From the NCBI GenBank assembly GCA_039808765.1, contig JBDHTQ010000004.1:124001-188000 (forward strand): a DNA stretch of 64,000 nt. The letters run 5' to 3'. The stretch comes from JBDHTQ01 sp039808765. GTDB taxonomy: Bacteria; Pseudomonadota; Alphaproteobacteria; UBA2400. The position numbers and the translations under genes are program-made. Positions 17,544 through 27,433 of the stretch are shown in pieces; positions within the stretch are counted from its first letter, which is position 1, and each line of letters opens with the position of its first letter. The notes below the pieces were generated by a model that searched no databases, was not told the DNA's origin, and saw nothing but the letters and a program-made list of their open reading frames with translations.

Positions 17544-19694
17544 CTAGTTATGATCTCGCTGATGGGGGCGCGATTGTGGTTTTTGTTGCCTGACCTCTTG
17601 CTGTGGAGCACCGTCAATAAAACTTAAGTTGACTCCTTGCTTCCCAAGGTCTAAATCTATAATATTTATACTCGGGCTGTTCCAGCTCAAATCTTGCTGT
17701 AATGGGTTATCAGTCCTCTGAGCTGTGCTGTCATTAAGCGTATAAGCAGATTGTAGGGTGCGATCTGCTGTTGCGAGCATCCACTGTGGAGATGTTAGCG
17801 TTTTATCATATTCCTGTAAAAATTGGGTATGCTTGCCCACGATCAAAGCGGTGTTTGTATCGGGCATTAAGTATCCGCTTTTATCATCTGAGCCAAGCGT
17901 TGAGAGGTAGTTGCGTTCTTTTTCCCAAACAATTGGTCTGCCATTTCTAACTTGTTCGGTCATGTGCAACAACATTGGATCATTAACCCGCATGGTTCCT
18001 GTCTCTTTAGTTGCGATAATTTCTGCGTTGCGCGCGACGGTGTGCACAAGATCGACGGCGCCATAGCCATTGCAAGATCCTAAATAGACAAGAGAATTGC
18101 TGGAACTAACAAACGGTAAAAAGGTGTCTTTAACGTTAAAACTATGTCCACGATTGACCAGCATATCGATTTCTACCGTGTTCGGATTTCCATTCGGACC
18201 CCCGATGGCGTGGTAGACCGCTTCGGGAGAGTGTCCAGGAATGTTTGCATAAAGCTCCATTTTTTCGCCACTTTTTGGTGTGATCTTGACGTAGTCATTT
18301 GTTCTTTCAATTTTATAATTACCATTGCCTCCAAGTGTTTTCATCCAGTTCTCAAAAGAAGCTTTTCCATCGTCATCACTTGGAAAAATGCTCAGTTGAC
18401 GGAATATGCCATCTTTTCCTTTAAGATCATGCTGGGATAATTGCGGTTTTCCTGTGGTTCTATCATCAAATTGATAGCGCTGATCACCCTGAAGGTGAAT
18501 CTTTTCAGCGCGTTGTTGATGATTGTACGCCGAAGCGATAACCGCATAGCTATCCTTTGCGGGTTGGCTGGCTGAGTGAAATTTTTGTTCAACAAACTGC
18601 TCTAATTGTGCGCGCAATTGTGGATCATCAACATCGTGCATAATATCAATCAGTGCTGACGACATATCTCTATTTCCCTGATCAATTTCGCTGCCAAGTT
18701 GACTGATAATTTCTCCCCATTTGCCACGTGGAATCATTGCAACAGCATCGCGTACTTTGTTATAGCTTGCAGAAGCTTCCAAGAAAGTGAGAATTGATGA
18801 AGAAGGCAAGTCGCCCATTACATCATAAATGTTTTTACCTTGGCTGTTCAGCTTATCTTTAAAAATTTCCATCATCCCGATATAGGTTGATGTATATGCC
18901 GCTGATCGTCCTAATACCATCATGTGATAAATTTCTTCAGGCGTCGAATTCATAACACTTTCAAATCTTTCCTGATGGGAAGCTTCGTGCAATGCATTGA
19001 CCCGTACAACCCCTTCTTCCGCTCTGCCTTTTGTGGCTCTAAGCTGCTTAATCTGAGCTGCTTGTGCAGACGAAAAATTCGGATAATATGCATATTCTGA
19101 ATATAAATCATTTTCATAACCACTTTGTAATTGTCGTCGTGCGATCTCAAGCGCTAACTCCTGTTGATTGCCTGATGAACTTATCGTTTGAAATAAGGGG
19201 GCAAAAACAGGTGTAAAACCCGGCATTGTTTGAGAGAGTTGACGAATAAGATTTGCACGGTCACCGTTTGGTATTTGGTCCATAAAATTTGTATCGGAGA
19301 TAACGAGTGACGGATTCCGAATAGCCGAGCGTAAAACATATTCTCCTCGCTCTCTTTCAGGGATGTAGGCAAGCGAATCAGAAAAATGAATTGCTTGTGT
19401 CGGGTCGGACCGTAGTTGATCGCGCGTGATATCAGCCATTTCACCAGAGGAAAAATAATCAGCGTAACTTGATGTGTATTTTAATGCGTTCTGGGGGTGT
19501 CTTGACAAAATATATAAAACGATCCCTCTTTTTTCTTCTTTCGTTGGAAATAGATCGATAAAGTCATCAAGAGAATCAATGGCTAAAGACGGATTTTGAT
19601 CGATTTTGTTGAGTATCGCACGCTTGAGAGCATTACCATTGAGGCCGGACCTTCTAACATCAGAAAAAGATTCGCCTTCCTTTAAATTAGACAT
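17544..19694 (-). CDS. Large orphan protein with a caspase-like His/Cys region
   Basis: A protein of 716 residues. Residues 1-450 look mostly helical and match no family I know. Residues about 505-570 read like a caspase/clostripain-fold core: MLVNRGHSFN (His517), a hydrophobic strand ending in a Gly-Ser-Cys turn (YLGSCNGYG, Cys541), then a helix and the strand IIATKETGT. The His-Cys spacing of 24 is shorter than in most such peptidases but the pattern is right. A central EASHQERF could be chance. There is no signal peptide. If active it could be a cysteine protease or an effector. The C-terminal tail is Gln/Arg-rich and probably disordered. Confidence 0.6.
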   Translation of the reverse strand: MSNLKEGESFSDVRRSGLNGNALKRAILNKIDQNPSLAIDSLDDFIDLFPTKEEKRGIVLYILSRHPQNALKYTSSYADYFSSGEMADITRDQLRSDPTQAIHFSDSLAYIPERERGEYVLRSAIRNPSLVISDTNFMDQIPNGDRANLIRQLSQTMPGFTPVFAPLFQTISSSGNQQELALEIARRQLQSGYENDLYSEYAYYPNFSSAQAAQIKQLRATKGRAEEGVVRVNALHEASHQERFESVMNSTPEEIYHMMVLGRSAAYTSTYIGMMEIFKDKLNSQGKNIYDVMGDLPSSSILTFLEASASYNKVRDAVAMIPRGKWGEIISQLGSEIDQGNRDMSSALIDIMHDVDDPQLRAQLEQFVEQKFHSASQPAKDSYAVIASAYNHQQRAEKIHLQGDQRYQFDDRTTGKPQLSQHDLKGKDGIFRQLSIFPSDDDGKASFENWMKTLGGNGNYKIERTNDYVKITPKSGEKMELYANIPGHSPEAVYHAIGGPNGNPNTVEIDMLVNRGHSFNVKDTFLPFVSSSNSLVYLGSCNGYGAVDLVHTVARNAEIIATKETGTMRVNDPMLLHMTEQVRNGRPIVWEKERNYLSTLGSDDKSGYLMPDTNTALIVGKHTQFLQEYDKTLTSPQWMLATADRTLQSAYTLNDSTAQRTDNPLQQDLSWNSPSINIIDLDLGKQGVNLSFIDGAPQQEVRQQKPQSRPHQRDHN

Positions 19695-19944
19695 AATGGC
19701 CTCGTATAAACATCGCGAAATTAAAAATCAGAATTGATCGTAACATTTTGATGTTAAGTTTTTTTAAATACCAACTCTAACCGATAGAAATCTAAGTTAA
19801 CTTATTGAATTTATGATGAATTTAATGAGTTTTAGAGCTGATCCCGAAAAGATGAAATCAAAAGAGACCATCTTTGACGATGTATCTGCGTTAAAAGAAG
19901 TGAAACACAGAGCGTCTGACTTTAGTTGGTGCGCTCGAGTATAT

Positions 19945-22365
19945 TTATTTGCAACCGCATGAAGGTAACAATAATTGCAAAGGGGTCTTAATTCTTTTCC
20001 AGAATTCTCTTTTTAATTTATCGCACTCCATTGACTGTATGTACGGCCACACTTCATTTGGATGCCTTAGTGCGATATCTGAACTACGAACAACCTCTGT
20101 TACACACGATAGAGAGTTATATCTACAGGGGTCATGCTTAAGATCATTATCGCACATTGCGATAAAGCGGAGCAGAGCCGCATATTTTCGGGGCGAAACA
20201 TCCGCTATATTTTCTTTCAATAAAAACTTAACCGATGCTTGGCACAATACACTGTTATTGAAGAGACAATAATCTTTAAAAGCAACAATAGAGGGAAATT
20301 TTTGGATTAATTCTTTCGCCATTTTAAAATCTAAATTAATTAAATATTCTTCAAGCTTCTCTGCCAGCTCTTCTGCCATTTCATTAGATACAGGATTGTT
20401 ACCGCTGACTTTTTGCTGCGTTTCGGTGTAGACGGATTTCTCCTGCTCCAGAGCCTTGTCTAACATTGGCTGCATTGTGTTCCAAATTGCTGTAACCACA
20501 TCAGGATTAACTTGGCTTGCTTCAACGAGCCGCTGAAAATTTCGTGTAACAAATTGTGGATCATCCGTGATCAGCTGCAAATGATGTTCTGTAATCATGA
20601 AGCGCATTGATTTTTCAAACCCTTTTAAAGCGGCTCGCTCAAATGAGATTGATGGATTCGGTTGAGCATTCTGCCTCAAGAATGTAAAGGTCGCGGGACT
20701 TGCTTTAGCGAGTGCCTTAAGAAAGTCATTAGCACCGTGGTCGTGTAATATACGTGTGGCTTCTTCGTTCTCCGATGTTATAAAAAAACGATTAAGATTA
20801 TTTATTGCAGATTCATGCTGCGTTTGCGTTTTATACGCCTCAACCAATAGATTAAAAACCTGTTTTTTAAGAACTGAATTGCAGTTATTTCTGCCTAGAA
20901 ATTGTTTTAAACTGTCTGTATTTTTTGTAACGACGCGTGCACCCATGCTAAGAAGCAATTTTATGCAATCAATTTTGGCGCTTCTCTCTGGTGAATGTTC
21001 GCTCTCGATCTTTGTGTCAGCAGGATTTTTTACTTTCTCAATTGCAATAGAGTTCGCCATGGATGCGAGTGTGGCATCTAGCACGGTCGTGCGAAAGCGC
21101 GTGGGGTCGTCAGCATAGGCTTGGATTTTTTTAACATCCCAACACACAGCAGCAAAACGGAAACACAACTCATCTTGAATGGGTTGATTTTTTTTGTTTT
21201 TTGGCTTCCTGGTCTGTTGTTCTTGAAGACCATCAAGTGTGTTTTTTAAACAAAGCAAGGGATCATGAAGTGCCAAAAAAACATTTTTATGAACGTCATT
21301 CGTCCATAAAGTATTATCTTCCATTTGGTCAATAATTTTTTCAAAAAACGGTAAGTCAGCAGCTTGAGCACAGAGCATCAAGCCTGCCCGCCATTCTTCC
21401 GGGGTAAGTGTCGTATAATAACAACCTATGAGAGGAAAAAGATTTTCTCGAGCATGTATTACGACCTGGGTTTGGGGCATGGTAAAGGATTTGAAATACA
21501 ACAACTGAAGTTGTGCTTGGTATAAACCATACCCGCATTTTTTAGATTTGTTGTTAAAGCACCCCTCCCAAGCCGTATCAATGAGTCCAGTGATGGATAA
21601 AAGTGGAGGAGCAATAATATCTACAACATCAGATTGCGTGAAAAGTGCTGTTGATTTTTTTTCTTCAGTATCATTCTTTTCTTGAAGCGAAATTATAAAA
21701 TCGAATGTATCATCAAAAGAACGACAACAGCGCTGGCATAATGCTTCTTTAAGAAGGGAAATGGCTTCTACTGAAGCTTGACAAATTTCATCCTGTTTCG
21801 GGATAAAGAGCTGCCTAAGTATACTATACTTGGTGGGGTCAAATGCAGGGTGGGCGACAATGTGCGCAAGAGCAATCAAGCGATCATCCACTAACGGGAA
21901 AAGTTTACTATCTGCACTATCCACCATTTGAATTAACTTAAGGGCTTCTAAATCACCCTTCTGGAGCAATTGATGAAGCGCACTCGATCCATTACGAGCA
22001 TTTGCATCACGCAAGATATTTATAAAGACACTTTTATATGATTGCTCATATTTAAGACTTTGACTGTCGCCGTAAATAACTTGATAAAGCGCACAATAAT
22101 GTTCAGGTACAAATGGCGCACCAAGAAGTATTTCTTTGAAATAATATGGATTATCCGTTGGATCATATCGGTCCGAATGACCATAATAGCCATAGTGCGT
22201 ATAACCAAAATCACTATATTGCTTTTGAATGCGTCGATAAGATATTAATATATTTTCAATCGGTACGCCTAAACGAATTTTTTCAATTAACAATTCGAGA
22301 TAACAATCAGCCTCAGCTTTAAAGCGGTTTAATCTTTCTAACGTTGAAGTATCTTGGCTGCTCAT
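19945..22365 (-). CDS. Large ankyrin-repeat-like protein of unknown function
   Basis: A protein of 806 residues with no signal peptide. Several stretches resemble degenerate ankyrin repeats: GSSALHQLLQKGDLEALKLI near residue 127, DCIKLLLSMGARV near 478, and ATRILHDHGAND near 540. The Tyr-rich N-terminal segment (YGYYGHSDRYD) and the cysteines of the final third are unusual. Such proteins often mediate protein contacts and are common among secreted effectors of host-associated alphaproteobacteria, but no secretion signal can be read. It is in the same direction as the orphan genes on either side. Confidence 0.6.
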   Translation of the reverse strand: MSSQDTSTLERLNRFKAEADCYLELLIEKIRLGVPIENILISYRRIQKQYSDFGYTHYGYYGHSDRYDPTDNPYYFKEILLGAPFVPEHYCALYQVIYGDSQSLKYEQSYKSVFINILRDANARNGSSALHQLLQKGDLEALKLIQMVDSADSKLFPLVDDRLIALAHIVAHPAFDPTKYSILRQLFIPKQDEICQASVEAISLLKEALCQRCCRSFDDTFDFIISLQEKNDTEEKKSTALFTQSDVVDIIAPPLLSITGLIDTAWEGCFNNKSKKCGYGLYQAQLQLLYFKSFTMPQTQVVIHARENLFPLIGCYYTTLTPEEWRAGLMLCAQAADLPFFEKIIDQMEDNTLWTNDVHKNVFLALHDPLLCLKNTLDGLQEQQTRKPKNKKNQPIQDELCFRFAAVCWDVKKIQAYADDPTRFRTTVLDATLASMANSIAIEKVKNPADTKIESEHSPERSAKIDCIKLLLSMGARVVTKNTDSLKQFLGRNNCNSVLKKQVFNLLVEAYKTQTQHESAINNLNRFFITSENEEATRILHDHGANDFLKALAKASPATFTFLRQNAQPNPSISFERAALKGFEKSMRFMITEHHLQLITDDPQFVTRNFQRLVEASQVNPDVVTAIWNTMQPMLDKALEQEKSVYTETQQKVSGNNPVSNEMAEELAEKLEEYLINLDFKMAKELIQKFPSIVAFKDYCLFNNSVLCQASVKFLLKENIADVSPRKYAALLRFIAMCDNDLKHDPCRYNSLSCVTEVVRSSDIALRHPNEVWPYIQSMECDKLKREFWKRIKTPLQLLLPSCGCK

Positions 22366-22410
22366 ATTTATAACTCATTTATAACTTCATAAAAATCATC
22401 AAGTCCTGTC

Positions 22411-23373
22411 TCAACGATATTTTGGGTTAGTTTGTAATGCATTGCTAAAAAGATGCACAGTTAAATTGAGACGCTTCACGCATTCTTCTCGTGTAAGCAT
22501 ATCGTCTCCAACATTTTCAACGGGCAGCAAGACTTCTTTGGGGTCAGTTACACCCGCAGCCTTAAGAAGTGCCTCGAGTGTCGTGGTACTAGGGTTTGTT
22601 CTGCCTTTTATAAAGTTTGCACCGATTATAAACAAAATTTCGTTTCTAGCAGCCAATTTACACATATTTGGAAATAAATTATTCATATCCTTTTCTAATG
22701 AATCTAGCGCGACAGGGTTACAGCGTCCCCCATATCCACCCCAAGCACGTGCGTTTCTAATAGCCCCTTTAAAGTCATTTTTGGCATCTATTGGTTTGGT
22801 GCAAAGATGACGAAACTGTCTTTCTGCCTCACTAAAAGCAGCACAAGCGGCCCTGCTGTAAATTTCCGTAGTGAGATTTTGCGAATCTCCAAAGCCAAAA
22901 TCGGGGCAGGAAAACTGATATTTCGAAACATCATTATTCTGTCTATCTTTATCACCAATAAGATTGAAAAGATTATTCAAATCCCTCTCTGGGCAACTAC
23001 TCATGCCCAAGGCATTGAATATGTCGAGTGCCGCTCCCTGATCTTTTCGCAGACTATAGGGTTTAAGTAAATCGTAGGCACCCTGTAATGAAAGTTCACA
23101 CTGCCCATTTTGTAAAATAAGGTTTTTCCTCAACGCTTCTATACACATCCATCTGCTTTGACCATCTGCAGGAGGGTTGGCCGATTCTTCAATGCGTTGC
23201 TCAAGGACGAAAAGAGCATACCTAACACCATCTACAGCGTCAGAAAAAGGTGATCGGCTTCTTGCCATCTGCAACGCGTGTTGCTCTGGTTGGGGGTAGG
23301 TTGTTTTAAGTGCAAGAATCCTGTTTAAAGTTTCTTCTGCACACTCTTTAAGTGCCATTTCTTCAATCTGCAT
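22411..23373 (-). CDS. Hypothetical protein (320 residues)
   Basis: An open frame with a good start at 23373 (MQIEEMALKE) preceded by AAGGGA; the frame can be extended to 23418 without a better site. The protein is soluble, mostly helical and cysteine-containing, with a Gly/Arg-rich segment (RAWGGYGGR) near residue 215. It lies 45 bases upstream of the ankyrin-like gene and is probably co-transcribed with it. I do not recognise the family. Confidence 0.6.
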   Translation of the reverse strand: MQIEEMALKECAEETLNRILALKTTYPQPEQHALQMARSRSPFSDAVDGVRYALFVLEQRIEESANPPADGQSRWMCIEALRKNLILQNGQCELSLQGAYDLLKPYSLRKDQGAALDIFNALGMSSCPERDLNNLFNLIGDKDRQNNDVSKYQFSCPDFGFGDSQNLTTEIYSRAACAAFSEAERQFRHLCTKPIDAKNDFKGAIRNARAWGGYGGRCNPVALDSLEKDMNNLFPNMCKLAARNEILFIIGANFIKGRTNPSTTTLEALLKAAGVTDPKEVLLPVENVGDDMLTREECVKRLNLTVHLFSNALQTNPKYR

Positions 23374-23474
23374 CTCAAATCCCTTATTTAAATTTGACCA
23401 AAGCATAGCAAAACGCACTTCAAAAAATCAACTTAAAACATGGTTAATTAAGACGTGCGAGGATTTTGCCTTGG

Positions 23475-24407
23475 TTAATTCTGGCGTTTGTTCATCATGA
23501 TACGCGCCAGTTCGAAAAAATGACGAACAGCTGGATTATAAAAGGTCCGGGGCGTGATCAAGTTATACGTCATACAGAGGGGCTTGCTTTTGGGAACAAT
23601 CAGTGGACGAAAGGCGACACCAGTCATCGGGATTTGTCCCAAAAATTCAGGGAGAAGAGAAACGCCTTGTCCCGCTGCGACCATATTCATTACAAGTGGC
23701 ATTTGAAGTGCTTCGTACATAACGTTTGGTGTTTCATTAATTGTTGAAAAAGCCTTGTAAATTCCCTCATAACGCTGTGTTCCAGCATATCGGGGTTGAG
23801 AGATAAAAGGCAGGCCAACCAGATCACGAATATGAATTTTTGATTTTTTAGCAAGCAGATGATTAGCCGGTACAACCGCCTGTAAACGATCAACAGCAAG
23901 GTTTAAGCGCTGAATATCAGCTTCAACATGGCTGTCATCAAGCCAGATTAATGCAGCGTCAAGATGCGCGCCTTGCAAATCTGTAAGCTGCAGAATATTG
24001 CTTTGTTCATGCAAAACCAGCTCTACTTTAATGTGTGGAAATTTTTCATGAAAATTATGAAGTAGTTTTGTTGTAAACGGATGAAAGGGAGATGAAAAGT
24101 TTTGCCCTATGCGAAGATAACCAATTAGGCCCGATTCTGTCTGCTTCGTTTGGGTCGCTACCCTTTCGACATCATGCAGGATACGACGTGCTTCCGGTAA
24201 TAAAAAATCTCCCGCAGGTGTAAGCTCAACATGGCGTTGTGTTCGCTTGAAAAGCATGACACCAAGAAAATCTTCCAGTGCGATGATTTGTTGGCTGAGG
24301 GGTGGTTGAGACATATTGAGGCGGCGTGCCGCTCGACCAAAATGCAATTCTTCGGCCACGCTGACAAAATAACGAAGATGATGAAGGTCAATTGAATTGA
24401 TATTCAT
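23475..24407 (-). CDS. LysR-family transcriptional regulator
   Basis: A protein of 310 residues. The N-terminal winged helix-turn-helix is clear (DLHHLRYFVSVAEELHFGRA, then SQPPLSQQI), followed by the LysR effector-binding domain. It is divergent from the PhzF gene, the usual layout for a LysR regulator and its target. A 25-bp perfect inverted repeat overlaps its own start codon, so self-repression is likely. The inducer is unknown. Confidence 0.92.
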   Translation of the reverse strand: MNINSIDLHHLRYFVSVAEELHFGRAARRLNMSQPPLSQQIIALEDFLGVMLFKRTQRHVELTPAGDFLLPEARRILHDVERVATQTKQTESGLIGYLRIGQNFSSPFHPFTTKLLHNFHEKFPHIKVELVLHEQSNILQLTDLQGAHLDAALIWLDDSHVEADIQRLNLAVDRLQAVVPANHLLAKKSKIHIRDLVGLPFISQPRYAGTQRYEGIYKAFSTINETPNVMYEALQMPLVMNMVAAGQGVSLLPEFLGQIPMTGVAFRPLIVPKSKPLCMTYNLITPRTFYNPAVRHFFELARIMMNKRQN

Positions 24408-24419
24408 TTTATATCAATT
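24395..24419. promoter_or_regulatory. Candidate LysR operator (inverted repeat)
   Basis: AATTGATAT-N7-ATATCAATT: nine-base perfect arms, containing the T-N11-A core typical of LysR sites. It spans the start codon of the LysR gene and faces the PhzF promoter region. Confidence 0.6.
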
Positions 24420-24467
24420 AGCATCAATAAAGATATTTCACAAATTAATTATTTTCATTCATTTTAT

Positions 24468-24487
24468 CCTTGTTAACACAAACAAGG
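24468..24487 (+). promoter_or_regulatory. Hairpin covering the PhzF ribosome binding site
   Basis: CCTTGTT (24468-24474) and AACAAGG (24481-24487) form a perfect seven-pair stem with a six-base loop. The right arm contains most of the AAGGAG ribosome site of the next gene, so the hairpin could limit its translation. Confidence 0.45.
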
Positions 24488-24496
24488 AGTAAAATT

Positions 24497-25399
24497 ATGC
24501 AAGTAAATGTTCAAATTATTCATGCTTTCACAGATGTATCTGAAGAGGGTAATCCAGCAGCGGTAATTTTTGACCAACCGCACCTAAATGCAGATCAAAA
24601 ACAGGAAATTGCCAGAGTGGTTAATCTGTCTGAAACTGTTTTTATCGATCATGCAGGTGAAAAGGATGTCGATTTTGTCGCTGAATTTTTTACCCCAACC
24701 AGACAGATTGATAACTGCGGACATGCAACCATCGCTGCATTTTCGCATATTAACGAAGTTACAAATCGTTCCTTTCAAACGTTTAGAATGGGGTTTGCGA
24801 ATTCAAAGCGAAAACCGCAGAATATAGAGATTAGGGGTAATCAAGTTTTTCTTGAGCTCCCTGCGCAATCTTTTAATCAGGATGCTCGTGCTTTGTTGCC
24901 CATAGAAGAAAAGGAAGTTTTTCAGGCTCTCGGAATGAAAGTCTACAATGCTGATCCAAACCATGACATGCGTATCTGCAGTTTGGGCAATCCTTTTTTC
25001 TTTGTTCCGCTTAAAAGTAACAATCAGTTGGCTGAGCTTAAACCTGATTTTCAAAAATTGGCTGAGCTAAGTAAACGTTTGGGGGTTATTGGTTTTTATC
25101 CCTATGCTCGAGAAACGCTTGTGAAAAATCGCGATGCTGCCGCCCGCATGTTCGCTCCGGCCTATAACATCAATGAGGAAGCAGCAACCGGCATGGCTGC
25201 AGCTTGTTTGGCAGCTCACATGTATGCAGATCAGCATCTGCATAAAGATGAATTTTTGATCGAGCAAGGCTGGCACATGAACGGTGTTTTCCCCAGTCTT
25301 TTGCGCGCTCAGATTAAAAAATCACCTTTCGGAAATATTAGATCGGTTTTGATTGGTGGAAGAACAATACACCGCGATCAACAAACGATAACGCTCTAA
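24497..25399 (+). CDS. PhzF-family isomerase-like protein
   Basis: A protein of 300 residues beginning MQVNVQIIHAFTD, chosen because AAGGAG lies eight bases upstream; a longer frame to 24470 lacks a site. Family landmarks are GNPAAVI near the N-terminus, NLSETVF with the conserved catalytic Glu, FTPTRQIDNCGHAT in the first domain, and the matching EEAATGMAAA of the second domain. PhzF proteins are two-domain isomerases or epimerases related to diaminopimelate epimerase; most have unknown small-molecule substrates. Regulation by the divergent LysR gene is likely. Confidence 0.9.
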   Translation: MQVNVQIIHAFTDVSEEGNPAAVIFDQPHLNADQKQEIARVVNLSETVFIDHAGEKDVDFVAEFFTPTRQIDNCGHATIAAFSHINEVTNRSFQTFRMGFANSKRKPQNIEIRGNQVFLELPAQSFNQDARALLPIEEKEVFQALGMKVYNADPNHDMRICSLGNPFFFVPLKSNNQLAELKPDFQKLAELSKRLGVIGFYPYARETLVKNRDAAARMFAPAYNINEEAATGMAAACLAAHMYADQHLHKDEFLIEQGWHMNGVFPSLLRAQIKKSPFGNIRSVLIGGRTIHRDQQTITL

Positions 25400-25418
25400 T
25401 AATTATTGTCTTAAAATA

Positions 25419-25460
25419 ATGTGGGAAATCCTTTTCGTCAGGGGGTTCCCACATTTTTTT
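25419..25460 (+). terminator. Rho-independent terminator of the PhzF gene
   Basis: ATGTGGGAA (25419-25427) pairs perfectly with TTCCCACAT (25446-25454), followed by TTTTTT. It lies 20 bases after the PhzF stop. Confidence 0.88.
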
Positions 25461-25624
25461 ACGTTTTTTGGGGGGGCTTGCTTCATTCTTCACGCGAAAG
25501 AAATTAATCGTATGCAAGTGCTCATAAACGATAAGATTTTTTATCATTTACCTATAATTTTTCATTGAAATTCAATTTTTTATTATGTTAACACAGACAA
25601 TATTTCACTAAGGATGATAAAAAC

Positions 25625-27292
25625 ATGCACGAAAATGTTTGTTTGGGAGATATGCCTGCACGTGAGGCAATAGTTGCTTTGGATGCTATGAGAAAGAGTG
25701 CCAGGTTTTTAGGTGATCAACTTCTTGATAATGAATTGGAAAGTATTTCTAGTGCGCTTGACTCTCCACATCAAGTGGTTGTTTTGAGCGCACTTAAAAT
25801 GATCAAAAGTGTTAGTCTGAAAAAGGACAAATTTTTAGCTAAAATCATCCCATTGTGTTTAGACTTTACTCAACCTAATTTGTCGTGTGCTGCTTTGAGG
25901 ACGTTGGATAATTATGTTGATATTAATCGATATTCAGCGGAGCTGAGTAAGTGTATTGACGCTCATAAAAGTTCAATGACGGGTGAAAACCAAGATGATT
26001 TAAATAATATTTCTGTTCAAGCAATACATGCTTTGCGTGAAAACTCTTTACGCTTTGGTGGGCTTTCTCCTTTGTTATATGATCGTTGTCTTTTAGGTGC
26101 GCTTGATTGTATGTTCAGTCAGGTTAAAATTGCTGCGTTAAGAGTAGTGGCCAGCGCTAATTATATAGATCCTTTTAAAATGATGTTGCGCACCAGAGTG
26201 AATGATCCAGACCCACACGTTGCAGCAACAGCTGTTTGGGTCATGGGGAATGCTCCATCAGGTGTGAGAATTTTTATTGACGAAATTGTTGATGCTAGTG
26301 TGAATCCCCATTCACGTGTTGTCAGGGAATCGGTTTTTGTTGCTGCACGTTGTCTTGAAGCGAATGAAAGAAAAAAGAAAGATCCTTTAGCGGCTGGCTT
26401 ATTAAGTCCTAAATTACTGCTAAAACTCAACAGAATTATTGTAAATGGGATCAGGCATCCTAGTAACGATGTTTATGATAGTGCATATCCTTGCGTTACG
26501 ATGCTTGCGGACAAAAGTCCGTTTTATCATGATATGTTTTCCGACGTGATAGGGTTTAAGAGCGATCCTGAACGCGCAGTCGCTGCTTTATGTTCGTTAC
26601 AAAATGTAGGGATGGTAGAAGCGCTTGAACCCTTTATGCCTTTGTTAATGCAGATATTAGGTGGAGATAACACTGATGTATCTGTTGCCGCAGTACGTGC
26701 TGTAGTTGTTCAGGAAAGATATCTGTCAGGTGAACACCCAAGATATATGGATACTGCTAACACATTTATTACTGCTGCTTTAAATCACGCCGATAAAAAT
26801 GTTGTTTCAGCAGCACTTTATGGTCTATCTGAAGCTACTCGTGGTTTGTTTTTTGGCCGCCCCCTAGGATGCATCTTCGATGTTCAAAGACTTTTGCGTG
26901 CTGCTGATGAGGATATTCAGGTATGTGCATCTGATGTGTGGGATCAATTCAAACTGTTAAATAAAAAATCAGGCAATGACGGTTTTTATGGGAAAATTTA
27001 TCATTTACATTTTCAAAATGGACTCAATGGTCCAAAATGCGATGTGAATGACCACAGAATTGATGCGGGAGCAGCGGTTAGAATCAATTTAGATGCTTTA
27101 TATCCCCAAAACAATAGACCAGTTGTTTGTTTTGCAAGTATTGTTGGTTCTGATCGGGATCAGGTCGTTCCCCTATACGTGTATCCTGATCAATTTGATG
27201 TTGTGTGTGCGTCTGTACACACTGGAGAGGCTGTGTTAGCTCGTGTAAATAGACATCCAAACTACGCTTTTGGTTACTTTGTGAAGACATGA
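25625..27292 (+). CDS. HEAT/ARM-repeat-like protein of unknown function
   Basis: A protein of 555 residues built of helical pairs of about 35-40 residues with repeating A-A-x-x-A-L patterns (VVLSALKMIKSV, VKIAALRVVASA, PHVAATAVWVMGNA, VSVAAVRAVV, NVVSAALYGLSEA). These are typical of HEAT or armadillo solenoids. The last 80 residues look like a separate beta-rich tail. No signal peptide is present. The solenoid suggests protein-protein binding. An AAGGA site precedes the ATG. It stands alone between two terminators. Confidence 0.65.
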   Translation: MHENVCLGDMPAREAIVALDAMRKSARFLGDQLLDNELESISSALDSPHQVVVLSALKMIKSVSLKKDKFLAKIIPLCLDFTQPNLSCAALRTLDNYVDINRYSAELSKCIDAHKSSMTGENQDDLNNISVQAIHALRENSLRFGGLSPLLYDRCLLGALDCMFSQVKIAALRVVASANYIDPFKMMLRTRVNDPDPHVAATAVWVMGNAPSGVRIFIDEIVDASVNPHSRVVRESVFVAARCLEANERKKKDPLAAGLLSPKLLLKLNRIIVNGIRHPSNDVYDSAYPCVTMLADKSPFYHDMFSDVIGFKSDPERAVAALCSLQNVGMVEALEPFMPLLMQILGGDNTDVSVAAVRAVVVQERYLSGEHPRYMDTANTFITAALNHADKNVVSAALYGLSEATRGLFFGRPLGCIFDVQRLLRAADEDIQVCASDVWDQFKLLNKKSGNDGFYGKIYHLHFQNGLNGPKCDVNDHRIDAGAAVRINLDALYPQNNRPVVCFASIVGSDRDQVVPLYVYPDQFDVVCASVHTGEAVLARVNRHPNYAFGYFVKT

Positions 27293-27389
27293 TAAGATGA
27301 GTAGATGTTTACTCACCATGAACAGGGAATTTTTTCTAATCGGTTCACTGTATTTTCGTTCTGTTTGAAAAGCTATCTTATCAACAGAG

Positions 27390-27428
27390 AAAAAATTGTC
27401 CCGAAAGGCGGATTACCTTCCGGGACAA
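27390..27428 (-). terminator. Rho-independent terminator of the zinc-ribbon-like gene
   Basis: On the minus strand TTGTCCCG (27421-27428) and CGGGACAA (27396-27403) form the outer stem, continued inward with one mismatch, and followed by a T run. It lies just past the stop of the minus-strand gene at 27434. Confidence 0.8.
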
Positions 27429-27433
27429 GGTTC

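Noticed and set aside
19813..19959. 49-codon plus-strand frame before the ankyrin-like gene
   Set aside because: No ribosome site, overlaps the end of the opposite gene, no recognisable family.
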